From: Bacillus sp. FJAT-27245
GTDB lineage: Bacteria > Bacillota > Bacilli > Bacillales > Cytobacillaceae
Assembly: GCF_001273955.1 (NCBI RefSeq)
Contig: NZ_LIGI01000001.1
Span: 1,215,266-1,279,265 of the forward strand
Reading direction: 5' to 3'
Length of the DNA stretch: 64,000 nucleotides
How positions within the stretch are numbered: the stretch's first letter is position 1; the number at the start of each line of letters is the position of its first letter. Positions 34,007-42,263 of this stretch are shown one piece after another. Both the position numbers and the translations under genes were made by a program. The notes beneath the pieces were generated by a model, which saw only the letters and a list, made by a program, of their open reading frames with translations, made no database searches and had not been told where the DNA came from.

Positions 34007-34903
34007 ATGAGAAAAATTCCAATTATTATTGACACCGATCCTGGTATAGATGATGCTGCGGCATTGGGGTTGGCTTTTTACAGGGATGAACTGGATGTAA
34101 AATTGATTACGACCGTTTCAGGAAATGTAGATATTCATAACATCACAACGAACGCGCTGAAGCTTGTCACATTTTTCGATAAGGACATTCCGGTTGCAAA
34201 AGGGATGGAAACGCCTTTATTGAATCCTGCTTTGGGAAACAAGGTTCATGGAGAAACCGGGATGGATGGCTACGACTTCCCTGAACCAAACCGTACTATT
34301 TTAAAAGAGCATGCAGTTGAAGCAATCCGTTCTTTGCTTGAGCAATCGGATGAGAAAATTACACTTGTCCCGGTTGGCCCTTTAACAAATATCGCGGCAT
34401 TGCTGCTGATGTATCCTCAGTTGAAAAATAAGATTGATAGAGTTGTCTTAATGGGTGGTTCATTATCAGGTGGAAACGTGAACGGTGCCGCCGAGTTCAA
34501 TATATGGGCCGATCCCCATGCCGCGAAAATTGTGTTCGAATCCGGTTTGGATATCGTCATGATTGGCCTGGATGTGACATTGAAAGCCCGCATTGGGGAA
34601 GACGTGCTATCGAAATGCCCAAATAAATCTGCCGAAATGTTTGACGCCATCTTCCGCAATTACCGGGATGGTGATTTGGAACAAGGCGTTGCTATGCATG
34701 ACTCTTGTACAATTGCTTATTTAACAAATCCTGAGATGTTCACTGTTGAGCCAAGACATGTAAAAGTCGTAACCGAAGGCCCGGCAAGCGGCATGACAAT
34801 GGAAGTGTTTAGAGACGTAGAACCGAATGTAAATGTCGCAGTCGGAATTGATCTTGAAGCCTTCCGGGATTGGTTCCTTGGCACATTGACGAAAATGATT
34901 TAA
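34007..34903 (+). CDS. Nucleoside hydrolase (inosine-uridine preferring family)
   Basis: 298 aa. Hydrolyses the N-glycosidic bond of ribonucleosides to base plus ribose in the cytoplasm (Rih/IU-NH family). The Ca-binding cluster DTDPGIDDA is at residues 9-17; VPVGPLTNIA, VLMGGSLSGGN and EFNIWADPHAA follow, and the third Asp ligand sits in MHDSC near residue 231. AGGAGGCG precedes the ATG. Monocistronic, with a long terminator. Multiple cre-like sites suggest repression when better carbon sources are present. A decayed copy of its 3' half lies 0.5 kb downstream. Confidence 0.95.
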   Translation: MRKIPIIIDTDPGIDDAAALGLAFYRDELDVKLITTVSGNVDIHNITTNALKLVTFFDKDIPVAKGMETPLLNPALGNKVHGETGMDGYDFPEPNRTILKEHAVEAIRSLLEQSDEKITLVPVGPLTNIAALLLMYPQLKNKIDRVVLMGGSLSGGNVNGAAEFNIWADPHAAKIVFESGLDIVMIGLDVTLKARIGEDVLSKCPNKSAEMFDAIFRNYRDGDLEQGVAMHDSCTIAYLTNPEMFTVEPRHVKVVTEGPASGMTMEVFRDVEPNVNVAVGIDLEAFRDWFLGTLTKMI

Positions 34904-34921
34904 AACCGAACTTTTTACTAA

Positions 34922-34957
34922 CGAGACCAAGCCACTTATGGAAGTGGCTTGGTCTCG
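34922..34957 (+). terminator. Terminator of the nucleoside hydrolase gene
   Basis: CGAGACCAAGCCACTT and AAGTGGCTTGGTCTCG, 16-bp perfect stem with a 4-base loop. Confidence 0.85.
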
Positions 34958-35010
34958 GGTTGTTTAAAAAGTTTTCAACAGTCCTTAAAGGGAGCTGTGT
35001 TCTTGGCTAT

Positions 35011-35241
35011 CTATTGTCTCTTATCGTTCCTTCTCATTCCTAAAAGACCTGCTAGACCAATTAACCCAATCCAACCCCAATCGTTATCATTATCATTATC
35101 ATCATTGTTATTCATGTCTTGTGCACTTTCAGTACTTTCGAAAAGGTTTGTGATTGGATTTTGAGCAAATCCAGTGTAATTCCCAAACATCATGAGGGTA
35201 ACTAAAAGGGCACAAACTGAATACAGAAGTTTTTTAAACAT
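35011..35241 (-). CDS. WGxxGxxG-type small secreted/membrane protein
   Basis: 76 aa. N-terminal signal peptide (KKLLYSVCALLVTLMMFG, cleavage near GFAQ), an Asp/Asn-rich spacer (NNNDDNDNDND), and a C-terminal WGWIGLIGLAGLLGMRR, the glycine-zipper plus basic-end motif of the WGxxGxxG family. The tail resembles a membrane-sorting signal. AAAGGAGG lies 8-10 bases before ATG 35241 (a TTG one codon upstream is an alternative). Function unknown. Confidence 0.8.
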   Translation of the reverse strand: MFKKLLYSVCALLVTLMMFGNYTGFAQNPITNLFESTESAQDMNNNDDNDNDNDWGWIGLIGLAGLLGMRRNDKRQ

Positions 35242-35410
35242 CAATGCTTCCTCCTTTCGTAATTACACTTATAGTTTGTTATTAATGGAATCATTATGCG
35301 TCAACTTTTTATATAAAAGCCTGTGCGCAGTAGTTGATGATATTTGATAAAAACTTCTTAAACCGGAAGTCGCTCAGCTATGTCAAAAAGCTTAGAACGA
35401 CCATCTTGAT

Positions 35411-35719
35411 GGCGGATCATTATGCGGCAAAAATTGTGTTCGAATCCGGTTTGGATCTTGTTATGGCCTGGATGTGACATTGAAAGCCCGAATTTGGGAA
35501 GACGTGCTATCGAAATGCCCAAATAAAACTGCTGAAATGTTTAACGCGATCTTCCTCAATTATCGGGATAGAGATATGGAACAAGTTGTCGTGATGCATG
35601 ACTCATGTTAAAATTGCGTAATTAACAAATCCCCAAATCACTGTAGAACCTAGATATGTAAAAGTCGTAACCATAAATTCGGTAACCGGTATGAAGATGG
35701 AAGTGGTTAGACGCGAATA
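35411..35719 (+). pseudogene. Decayed partial duplicate of the nucleoside hydrolase gene
   Basis: Near-identical to about 34505-34825 over long runs (for example AAAATTGTGTTCGAATCC and ATTGAAAGCCCG), then increasingly diverged, with deletions and an in-frame stop inside the MHDSC region. It lacks the 5' half and Asp cluster. It arose by duplication of the neighbour, or as the leftover of a once-adjacent paralogue. Confidence 0.85.
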
Positions 35720-35765
35720 GATAGAAATACAACGAGAGAAGTGCGTAGTCACTTCCTTCTCGTTT

Positions 35766-35797
35766 AGGCTGTCGAAATCCCGGCAGCCTTTTTTTAT
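35766..35797 (+). terminator. Rho-independent terminator
   Basis: AGGCTG-TCG pairs with CGG-CAGCCT and is followed by a T-run; it sits behind the nucleoside hydrolase relic. Confidence 0.75.
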
Positions 35798-35865
35798 TTT
35801 CAAGAACCTGTGTTGGAAAATGAAATCCTGCCCCGCCATATCCGGAGTTTGTCGAAAAGATTGTA

Positions 35866-35882
35866 TTGACCAGACTGGTCAA
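35866..35882 (+). promoter_or_regulatory. Candidate TetR operator
   Basis: TTGACCAGACTGGTCAA, a perfect 8-1-8 palindrome overlapping a TTGACC -35 box (TAATCT 17 bases on), 60 bases before the TetR start. A further TTGACCA half-site lies at 35899. Autorepression is inferred. Confidence 0.65.
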
Positions 35883-35941
35883 TAGGAATAATCTTAAATT
35901 GACCACAGCAGCTAACGAGAGGTAAGGGGGAGAGGGCATAC

Positions 35942-36553
35942 GTGTTTTCGAAGTTTTTGAACTTGGAAACGGAGAAGCGGGACCGCATTTTAAACGCCGC
36001 GTTGGATGAGTTTGTCCAGAAAGGCTACGAACATGCGTCGACGAATGAAATCGTCAAGAAGGCAGGCATTTCAAAAGGCCTTCTTTTCCACTATTTCAAA
36101 AATAAAAAGCAATTGTATCTATACTTGTATGACTATTCACTCGACATTTTTGAAAAAGAATTTTTCAGAAAAACAGATTCGATGGAACAAGAAATTTTTA
36201 CAAAAATGCGTCAGATTGTTTTGCTGAAACTCGAGTTGATTCATAAGCATCCTGATATGTTTAATTTTTTGCTGGCGGCCGTCCGGGAAGAATCCCAGGA
36301 GATTACGCTCCGGAATAAGGAACTGATTGAAAGAAGCTACGCCAGAATCCTTGAGAACATCGACCTGTCACCATTCAGGGGAGATTTGGACATTCAGAGG
36401 GCGATCAATATCATCATCTGGACAATCCAAGGCTTTTCAAATGAAGTTCAGGAAAAAATCAAATTCCTATCAGTCGATGAAATAAATTATGATGAAATTT
36501 TGGCAAAAATGGACGGGTATTTGGATGTGCTCAGAAAATCTTTCTATACCTGA
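35942..36553 (+). CDS. TetR-family repressor of the ABC exporter
   Basis: 203 aa. N-terminal TetR helix-turn-helix (RILNAALDEFVQKGYEHAST, NEIVKKAGISKGLLFHYFKNK) followed by a helical ligand-binding/dimer domain. GTG start with AAGGGGGAGAGG upstream. First gene of a four-gene operon with an ATPase and two ABC-2 permeases (20- and 5-base gaps), so it most likely senses the exported compound and represses the operon through the palindrome at 35866. Confidence 0.92.
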   Translation: MFSKFLNLETEKRDRILNAALDEFVQKGYEHASTNEIVKKAGISKGLLFHYFKNKKQLYLYLYDYSLDIFEKEFFRKTDSMEQEIFTKMRQIVLLKLELIHKHPDMFNFLLAAVREESQEITLRNKELIERSYARILENIDLSPFRGDLDIQRAINIIIWTIQGFSNEVQEKIKFLSVDEINYDEILAKMDGYLDVLRKSFYT

Positions 36554-36573
36554 CTGGAAAGAGGGCGGACTAG

Positions 36574-37458
36574 ATGAATGTCATTGAAATAAACAACTTA
36601 ACAAAGAATTACGGAAAAGCTAGGGGAATTACGGATATCAGCTTTCATGTGGAGGAAGGGGAAATTTTCGGATTTATCGGGCCGAATGGGGCAGGTAAAT
36701 CAACAACAATCCGCACACTGCTGTCGCTCATTTATCCGACGAGCGGAAGCGCGAAGATTTTTGGGAAGGACTGTGTGAAATTCGCGCCCAAAATCAAGAA
36801 AGAGATTGGCTATTTGCCTGCTGAAGTTTTTTACTATGACAATATGAAAGTGATTGACCTTCTTAAGTATTCAGCAAGCTTCTATAAAAAAGATTGCAGG
36901 AAAAGAATTAAGGAGCTGGCAGAACTGCTCGATTTGGATGTGCATAAAAAAATCGATGATCTTTCGCTCGGAAATAAAAAGAAAGTCGGAATCATCCAGG
37001 GGCTTTTGCATGAACCGAAGCTGATTATCCTTGATGAACCGACAAGCGGCCTTGATCCGCTGATGCAGCAGAAATTTTTCGAGCTGCTCCGTGAAGAAAA
37101 CAAAAAAGGCGTGACGATTTTGTTTTCGTCCCATATATTAAGCGAAGTTCAGAAATTGTGCGACCGGGTGGCAATTATCAAGGAAGGGAAAATTGTTCAG
37201 GTTGAGAAAATCAGTACGTTGAAAGAAAATACGTATAAAAAGTTTAAGATTGAAACAGCCGTGCCGGTGGAGGAGAGGCTTTTCCAACTGGACGGGACCA
37301 CTGATTTGGAAGCGGACGGGACGACTGTCAGCTTTTTATACCGTGGCAACCTCAATGAAATTATGAAAAGGATTGCCTTAGTTGAGATTGTGAACCTGTG
37401 GGTGACGGAACCGGATCTTGAGGAGATTTTCATGCATTACTATGAAAAGGAGGAGTAG
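36574..37458 (+). CDS. ABC-2 type exporter, ATP-binding subunit
   Basis: 294 aa. Walker A GPNGAGKST near residue 39, Q-loop region EIGYLPAEVFYYD (Gln replaced by Pro/Ala context, as in some ABC-2 ATPases), an LSLGNKKKVGI signature (degenerate LSGGQ), Walker B LIILDEPTSGLDP, and the switch SSHILSE with His. A C-terminal domain of about 80 residues follows. Partner of the two permeases downstream; the substrate is unknown (drug, peptide or lipid). Confidence 0.92.
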   Translation: MNVIEINNLTKNYGKARGITDISFHVEEGEIFGFIGPNGAGKSTTIRTLLSLIYPTSGSAKIFGKDCVKFAPKIKKEIGYLPAEVFYYDNMKVIDLLKYSASFYKKDCRKRIKELAELLDLDVHKKIDDLSLGNKKKVGIIQGLLHEPKLIILDEPTSGLDPLMQQKFFELLREENKKGVTILFSSHILSEVQKLCDRVAIIKEGKIVQVEKISTLKENTYKKFKIETAVPVEERLFQLDGTTDLEADGTTVSFLYRGNLNEIMKRIALVEIVNLWVTEPDLEEIFMHYYEKEE

Positions 37459-37463
37459 CCGCC

Positions 37464-38255
37464 ATGAATATGTATTTGCACGAGCTGAGGGCCTATCGCA
37501 AATCAACGATTCTGTGGACGTGCGCAATGATTGGCTTGCTTCTCCTCTTCCTGTCGATGTTTCCCTCGTTTTCACGCGAGGCGGCAGAATTTAAAGTAGT
37601 ACTGGAAGGGTTTCCGGATGCGGTCAAAAAAGCCTTGGGCCTCTCCCTGGAGACCATCACCACACTGCTCGGTTTTTATTCCTATGTTTTTCTGTACATT
37701 ACCCTGTGCGGAGCGATTCAGGCAATGAATCTTGGGGTTTCGATTGTTTCAAAAGAAACCCGGAAAAAAACGGCGGATTTCCTATTTGCAAAACCGGTTA
37801 CCCGAATTGAAGTGATCACTGCCAAGCTATTGGCGGCGGTGACCACGTTGATTATAACCAATATCGTTTTCATGGCGGCATCAATTATCATCGCAACGAT
37901 GATCGTATCCGAAAGTTTCAGTTTGAAACTGTTTCTGATGATTTCGCTGACGTTGTTTTTTCTTCAGTTGATTTTTCTGGCGCTCGGAACATTTATTTCC
38001 GTAGCCGAGCCAAAAATTAAGTCGGTTTTGTCTGTCTCCCTTGGAACGGTATTTGCCTTTTTTATCATTGGGATGTTCGGATCGGCAACCGACGATGACA
38101 CGCTTAAGTATGTTTCGCCATTTAAATATTTTGAACCAGCGGAAATCATGAAAGACTCAGGCTATGATGGAAAATTTCTTGGCATTGGCTTAGGAATTGT
38201 AATCGTGGCGACTGCTGCCAGCTATGTGATCTTCGCGAAGAAAGATGTCCGTTAG
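37464..38255 (+). CDS. ABC-2 exporter permease 1
   Basis: 263 aa, six TM segments in the ABC-2 pattern: HELRAYRKSTILWTCAMIG entry, a KKTADFLFAKPVTRIEVITAKL coupling segment, a long hydrophobic second half and a short basic C-terminus. AAGGAGG lies within the end of the ATPase gene, 5 bases upstream. It resembles its downstream neighbour in layout, so the pair presumably forms a heterodimeric channel. Confidence 0.88.
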   Translation: MNMYLHELRAYRKSTILWTCAMIGLLLLFLSMFPSFSREAAEFKVVLEGFPDAVKKALGLSLETITTLLGFYSYVFLYITLCGAIQAMNLGVSIVSKETRKKTADFLFAKPVTRIEVITAKLLAAVTTLIITNIVFMAASIIIATMIVSESFSLKLFLMISLTLFFLQLIFLALGTFISVAEPKIKSVLSVSLGTVFAFFIIGMFGSATDDDTLKYVSPFKYFEPAEIMKDSGYDGKFLGIGLGIVIVATAASYVIFAKKDVR

Positions 38256-38294
38256 CTGTGCCGCCGCCCAATTTTGCCGAATGGAGGGTTCGTT

Positions 38295-39089
38295 ATGAAT
38301 ATCGTTTTCAGGGAATTGAAGGCGCACCGTAAATCGCTTATATTCTGGTGCCTCGGAGTCATCATGATGGTCGTCTCGGGCATGGGGAAGTATGGCGCGA
38401 TGTCCGGTTCTGGGCAATCAATGAATGAATTGATGGAAGGGATGCCAAAGGGGCTTCAGGCCGTTTTTGGCGTTGGCGGCCTTGACCTTTCCAGTGTTAT
38501 GGGCTATTACGGGATTCTGTACCTGTATATAGCAATCATGGTTGCGATTCATGCTGTCATGCTTGGAGCCACGATCATTGCGAAGGAAGAGCGGGACAAA
38601 ACGGCTGAGTTTCTTTTCACGAAGCCTGTTTCAAGAAGAAAGGTCATCTCGGGCAAGCTATTCGCCGCCTTTGTCCAGGTAGCCATCATCAACCTTGTGG
38701 CGTACCTGTCATCCCTCCTAAGCGTTTCCCGATATGATGCCGGACCTCAAGTGAAGGGGGATATTGCTACCCTCATGATTGGCATATTCCTTTTCCAGCT
38801 CATTTTTCTGTCCATTGGGGCGGCGACAGGGGCTGTGCAAAAGAGAGCCGGAAAAGCTGGAGCAACCGCAGCCGCCATTATGCTGGCAACCTTTATTTTG
38901 TCAGTCGCCATCGACATGAACGAGAAGATGGAACCATTGAAATACTTCACGCCTTTTAAATATTTTGAAGCAAAGGAATTATTGTTTGGGGGAGGGATTA
39001 GCGGGACCTTCCTTCTCATTTCAGCCGCCATTGCAGCCTTGTTGACGGCCGTCACATACATCAGCTACCAAAAACGGGACTTAAATTAG
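38295..39089 (+). CDS. ABC-2 exporter permease 2
   Basis: 264 aa, six TM segments. It begins VFRELKAHRKSLIFWCLGV and contains DKTAEFLFTKPVSRRKVISGKL, matching permease 1 (ADFLFAKPVTRIEVITAKL), so the two are paralogues from a duplication. ATG at 38295 is chosen for GGAGGG 6 bases upstream; an earlier Met seven codons upstream lacks a site. Last gene of the operon, with a strong terminator behind. Confidence 0.88.
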   Translation: MNIVFRELKAHRKSLIFWCLGVIMMVVSGMGKYGAMSGSGQSMNELMEGMPKGLQAVFGVGGLDLSSVMGYYGILYLYIAIMVAIHAVMLGATIIAKEERDKTAEFLFTKPVSRRKVISGKLFAAFVQVAIINLVAYLSSLLSVSRYDAGPQVKGDIATLMIGIFLFQLIFLSIGAATGAVQKRAGKAGATAAAIMLATFILSVAIDMNEKMEPLKYFTPFKYFEAKELLFGGGISGTFLLISAAIAALLTAVTYISYQKRDLN

Positions 39090-39108
39090 AAGAGAGATAC
39101 GTTTGGGT

Positions 39109-39150
39109 AAAAGCAGTGCGATTTCAAAGTCGAAATCCACTGCTTTTTTT
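39109..39150 (+). terminator. Terminator of the TetR-ABC operon
   Basis: AAAAGCAGTG and CACTGCTTTT with an inner GATTTC/GAAATC stem, then T7. Confidence 0.85.
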
Positions 39151-39203
39151 CCTGTTTCTATAGTATAACTTCGGGATCAAAGGGCTTTTATAGGTAAATG
39201 AAA

Positions 39204-39250
39204 TGCACCCCGGTTGTTAAGCAACACTAACAATTGGGTGCAGTTTTTTT
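39204..39250 (+). terminator. Orphan terminator 1
   Basis: TGCACCC..GTTGTTA and TAACAAT..GGGTGCA form a two-part stem followed by T7; no gene ends nearby after the operon terminator at 39150. Confidence 0.7.
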
Positions 39251-39310
39251 AATCAATCCGGATAGCCCTTTCTGGAACCACCATGTTTACAATAGAATAT
39301 GAATGATGAA

Positions 39311-39353
39311 ACACTCACGAACTTTGGAGTTCCAAAGTAGTGGGTGTTTTTTG
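39311..39353 (+). terminator. Orphan terminator 2
   Basis: ACACTCAC/GTGGGTGT outer stem and CTTTGG/CCAAAG inner stem, followed by T6. Confidence 0.7.
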
Positions 39354-39527
39354 ATTCAGTGAGTTTATATATTCGATTAAATTGGTTTTAATTGGTTTCG
39401 ATAAACTAGTGCTCCTTACCTAATTTTCTAAATATTCTTAAAAACTGGTTGCAATAGGATGAGCAATATTTTATTATTATTTTGAATTATCCAATAACTT
39501 TATTAAAAGGGGGAGAGTAATAAGAAG

Positions 39528-40550
39528 ATGGAAGCTACTAATCTTGTGGAAGTTTATAGGGGCGATCTTTTGGAAAGCTCGCATAAAGGTGATATTGCAG
39601 TTGTGGATTCCGAAGGGACACTTCTGTATTATGCCGGCAATCCAAACCGATTCGTCTATGCACGGTCATCAATGAAGCCCATCCAGGCGATTCCGATTGT
39701 CGAAACTGGTGCAGCAGACCGCTTTGAATTCAGCGATGCGGATCTCTCACTTTGCTGTGCTTCCCATAGTGGTGAGCGGCAGCACACTGATAGGGTGCTT
39801 GAAATTTTGAAAAGGGTTGGAATTGATGATTCGGCTTTAAAATGTGGAGTACATATCCCCCGTTGGCAGAATACATACAAAGAATTAATCCTCAGTGGCC
39901 AAGAAGTTACTCCCCTCTACAACAACTGCTCGGGCAAGCATACAGGAATGCTGGCAACAGCCAAGCATATGGGAGAATCCCTTGAGGATTATTACGATCC
40001 CAACCACCCTGTCCAACAGAGGATTCTTAACGCGGTTAGTGAGATGGCCGAGTTTCCAAAGGAAGACATCAAAATTGGCATTGATGGGTGCGGTGTTCCG
40101 GTACACGGGCTTCCACTTGAACGGATTGCCTACGGTTTTGCTAGAATGGCCAATCCTTCCTCGCTCGATGAATCGAGACAAAAAGCAGTAAAAAGGATTA
40201 CCCAAGCGATGATTGCCGCTCCGGAAATGGTCGGCGGGACCGATCGTTTCTGTACGGATTTCATGATTGCGGGACAGGGGCGGTTTTTTGGAAAGGCTGG
40301 AGCCGAAGCGGTTTATTGCATTGGGGATTATGAAACTGGGTTGGGAATTGCGATCAAGATTGATGATGGAAGTCCCAGGGCAGTGTATCCAGCTGCTGTA
40401 GGGGTCCTTAAACAGTTGAACCTTCTTTCTGAAACACAAATTAGCCAACTGCATCATCATTACCTTCCTGCATTGAAAAATGCACGCCTAGAAGAAATCG
40501 GGAGGATTGTTTCGAATTTCAGCCTTCTTAGTACTGCAGTATTAAATTAA
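39528..40550 (+). CDS. L-asparaginase, COG4448 (ReAV-like, Ser-Lys) type
   Basis: 340 aa. Hydrolyses L-asparagine to aspartate and ammonia. It belongs to the COG4448 asparaginase group rather than the AnsA/AnsB type. SxxK motif ARSSMKPIQ (Ser47, Lys50) corresponds to the catalytic Ser-Lys tandem known from Rhizobium etli ReAV, and Cys134 and Lys137 (NNCSGKHTG) with Cys188 (IDGCGVPVHG) match that enzyme's zinc ligands. No signal peptide. GGGGGAGAGTAATAAG lies upstream of the ATG. First gene of an operon with a Gsi/Dpp-like peptide importer, suggesting imported Asn-containing or isoaspartyl compounds feed it. Confidence 0.9.
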   Translation: MEATNLVEVYRGDLLESSHKGDIAVVDSEGTLLYYAGNPNRFVYARSSMKPIQAIPIVETGAADRFEFSDADLSLCCASHSGERQHTDRVLEILKRVGIDDSALKCGVHIPRWQNTYKELILSGQEVTPLYNNCSGKHTGMLATAKHMGESLEDYYDPNHPVQQRILNAVSEMAEFPKEDIKIGIDGCGVPVHGLPLERIAYGFARMANPSSLDESRQKAVKRITQAMIAAPEMVGGTDRFCTDFMIAGQGRFFGKAGAEAVYCIGDYETGLGIAIKIDDGSPRAVYPAAVGVLKQLNLLSETQISQLHHHYLPALKNARLEEIGRIVSNFSLLSTAVLN

Positions 40551-40574
40551 ATGAGGTTAAAGGGGGAAACATTC

Positions 40575-42197
40575 ATGAAGAAAAGTTTTATTACCAAAAT
40601 GATCGCTATGGTGCTAGTATTGGCGTTGTTCCTGGTCGGCTGTTCCAATTCGGATAGCAGTTCAGGTAAATCGGGCGGCGGGAAAAAGCAAATAAAGGCA
40701 CCAGATAACCAGGAAATTGCCAAGAAAGAAGGCAATGATATTACGATTGCAGTAGCTGATAATTTTATCAGCATGGATCCTCATGATACAAATGATACAT
40801 TATCGTATTCCGCCCAGAAAACAATGCTCGAAGGCTTAGTAGGATTCGATAAGGATATGAAAGTTATACCTGTCCTTGCCGAAAGCTATGAAGCAAATGA
40901 TGCAGCTACCGAATTTACCTTCAAACTTAAAACAGGCATCCAGTTCCATGATGGAACACCCTTCAATGCCGAAGCGGTAAAGGTTAATATTGACCGCTTA
41001 GCCAACCCCGATAACAATTTGAAGCGCCACAGTCTTTTTGCCATTGTTAAAGAAACTCAAGCAGTTGATGAGAACACAGTTAAAGTCATCCTGAAGGAAC
41101 CATTCGGGGCGATGATTAATACCTTTGCCCATCCGGCCGCCATGATTCTTAGTCCAAAGGCCCTTGAAACATACGGGAAAGACGTATCCCGTAATCCTGT
41201 AGGTACGGGTCCGTTCAAGTTTGGCGAATGGAAGCAAACCGACTATTTAAAGGTCGTTAAAAATGAGAATTACCGTGAGGCGGGCAACCCGAAAGTGGAT
41301 TCGATTACCTTTAAGCCAACTCCGGAAAATGGTGCGCGTGTTGCCATGCTGCAAGCTGGGGAAGCCGACTTCATTTACCCAGTCCCTACAGAACAGGCGG
41401 AAAGCATTAACGGTAAAAACGGCATTGTGGTCGAAAACAACCAATCAATCATTGTCCGTTATTTATCAATGAACACAACTAAAAAGCCTTTTAATGATCC
41501 AAAGGTTCGTCAGGCCATCAACCATGCAATCAACAAAGATGCATTCGTAAAAGTAGTTATGAATGGGTTTTCAAGTAAACTGGATTCTGTCATTGCACCA
41601 AATACTCAATTCTATTCCAAACAAGAAGAATATGAATTTAATATTGAAAAAGCGAAGCAATTACTGAAAGAAGCAGGCTATGAAAATGGTTTCGAAACAA
41701 AAGTCTGGGGCAGCAACAACTCCACAGCACAAAAAGGAATGGAATTTATCCAGCAGCAGCTCGGCCAAATCGGAGTGAAGGTGGAAGTAGTCCCAATGGA
41801 ATCAGGTACAATGTCCGAAAAGATTTGGTCCGTGCAAAATCCTGAAGAAGCAGAGCTTGAGCTTTATTATGGCGGATGGTCGCCTTCAACCGGTGACGCC
41901 GACTGGGGAATCAGGCCGCTTGTTGGCGGTACAGATGCTTTCCCTCCAAAATCCTATAACACTGCGTATTACAATAGCGAGGCAGTAAACAAGGCTATTA
42001 AAGATGCTCTGGCAACGGCTGATCTAGAAAAGCGGAAAGCAGCCTATGAGAAGGCCCAAGCAGAAATTTGGAAAGACGCCCCATGGGCATTCCTGTCAGT
42101 CGATGATACGATTGCCGGCAAAAAGAATTATCTTGAAGGAATCTATCTGCTTCCTGATGGCTCATTAAGCGTCCAGAACCTTGAAATTAAACAATAA
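40575..42197 (+). CDS. Peptide ABC importer, substrate-binding lipoprotein
   Basis: 540 aa. Lipoprotein signal (MIAMVLVLALFLVGC, lipobox LVGC, mature Cys about 28), then a Ser/Gly/Lys-rich linker and an SBP family 5 fold: TFKLKTGIQFHDGTPFNAEAVKVN is the family signature, and RNPVGTGPFKFGEWK and KAYEKAQ-like end regions follow. Binds the ligand outside the membrane and delivers it to the two permeases downstream. ATG at 40575 has GGGGGAAA 8 bases upstream. The hairpin behind it probably raises its expression over the downstream subunits. Confidence 0.92.
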   Translation: MKKSFITKMIAMVLVLALFLVGCSNSDSSSGKSGGGKKQIKAPDNQEIAKKEGNDITIAVADNFISMDPHDTNDTLSYSAQKTMLEGLVGFDKDMKVIPVLAESYEANDAATEFTFKLKTGIQFHDGTPFNAEAVKVNIDRLANPDNNLKRHSLFAIVKETQAVDENTVKVILKEPFGAMINTFAHPAAMILSPKALETYGKDVSRNPVGTGPFKFGEWKQTDYLKVVKNENYREAGNPKVDSITFKPTPENGARVAMLQAGEADFIYPVPTEQAESINGKNGIVVENNQSIIVRYLSMNTTKKPFNDPKVRQAINHAINKDAFVKVVMNGFSSKLDSVIAPNTQFYSKQEEYEFNIEKAKQLLKEAGYENGFETKVWGSNNSTAQKGMEFIQQQLGQIGVKVEVVPMESGTMSEKIWSVQNPEEAELELYYGGWSPSTGDADWGIRPLVGGTDAFPPKSYNTAYYNSEAVNKAIKDALATADLEKRKAAYEKAQAEIWKDAPWAFLSVDDTIAGKKNYLEGIYLLPDGSLSVQNLEIKQ

Positions 42198-42206
42198 TAG
42201 AGAAAA

Positions 42207-42240
42207 AGTTGAGCGCTATGAATTCTTATAGCGCTCAACT
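42207..42240 (+). terminator. Intercistronic hairpin after the binding-protein gene
   Basis: AGTTGAGCGCTAT and ATAGCGCTCAACT, 13-bp perfect stem, only TCTATAAG behind, so a partial terminator or mRNA stabiliser as is common after SBP genes. Confidence 0.75.
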
Positions 42241-42263
42241 TCTATAAGTAAGGAGTGATTACA

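Larger units (their letters stand above)
35242..35941. other. Intergenic stretch holding the pseudogene, two hairpins and the TetR operator
   Basis: Apart from the nucleoside hydrolase relic, it has an imperfect hairpin at 35732-35764, the terminator at 35766-35797 and the palindrome at 35866. No intact gene. Confidence 0.5.
39151..39527. other. Gene-free stretch with two further strong terminators
   Basis: No coding frame is supported. Hairpins with U-runs at 39204 and 39311 would each end a short transcript; see those entries. The last 170 bases are AT-rich leader of the asparaginase operon. Confidence 0.45.

Noticed and set aside
39885-40460. A 191-codon minus-strand frame within the asparaginase gene
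   Set aside because: Antisense to a complete enzyme with conserved catalytic residues; no signals of its own.
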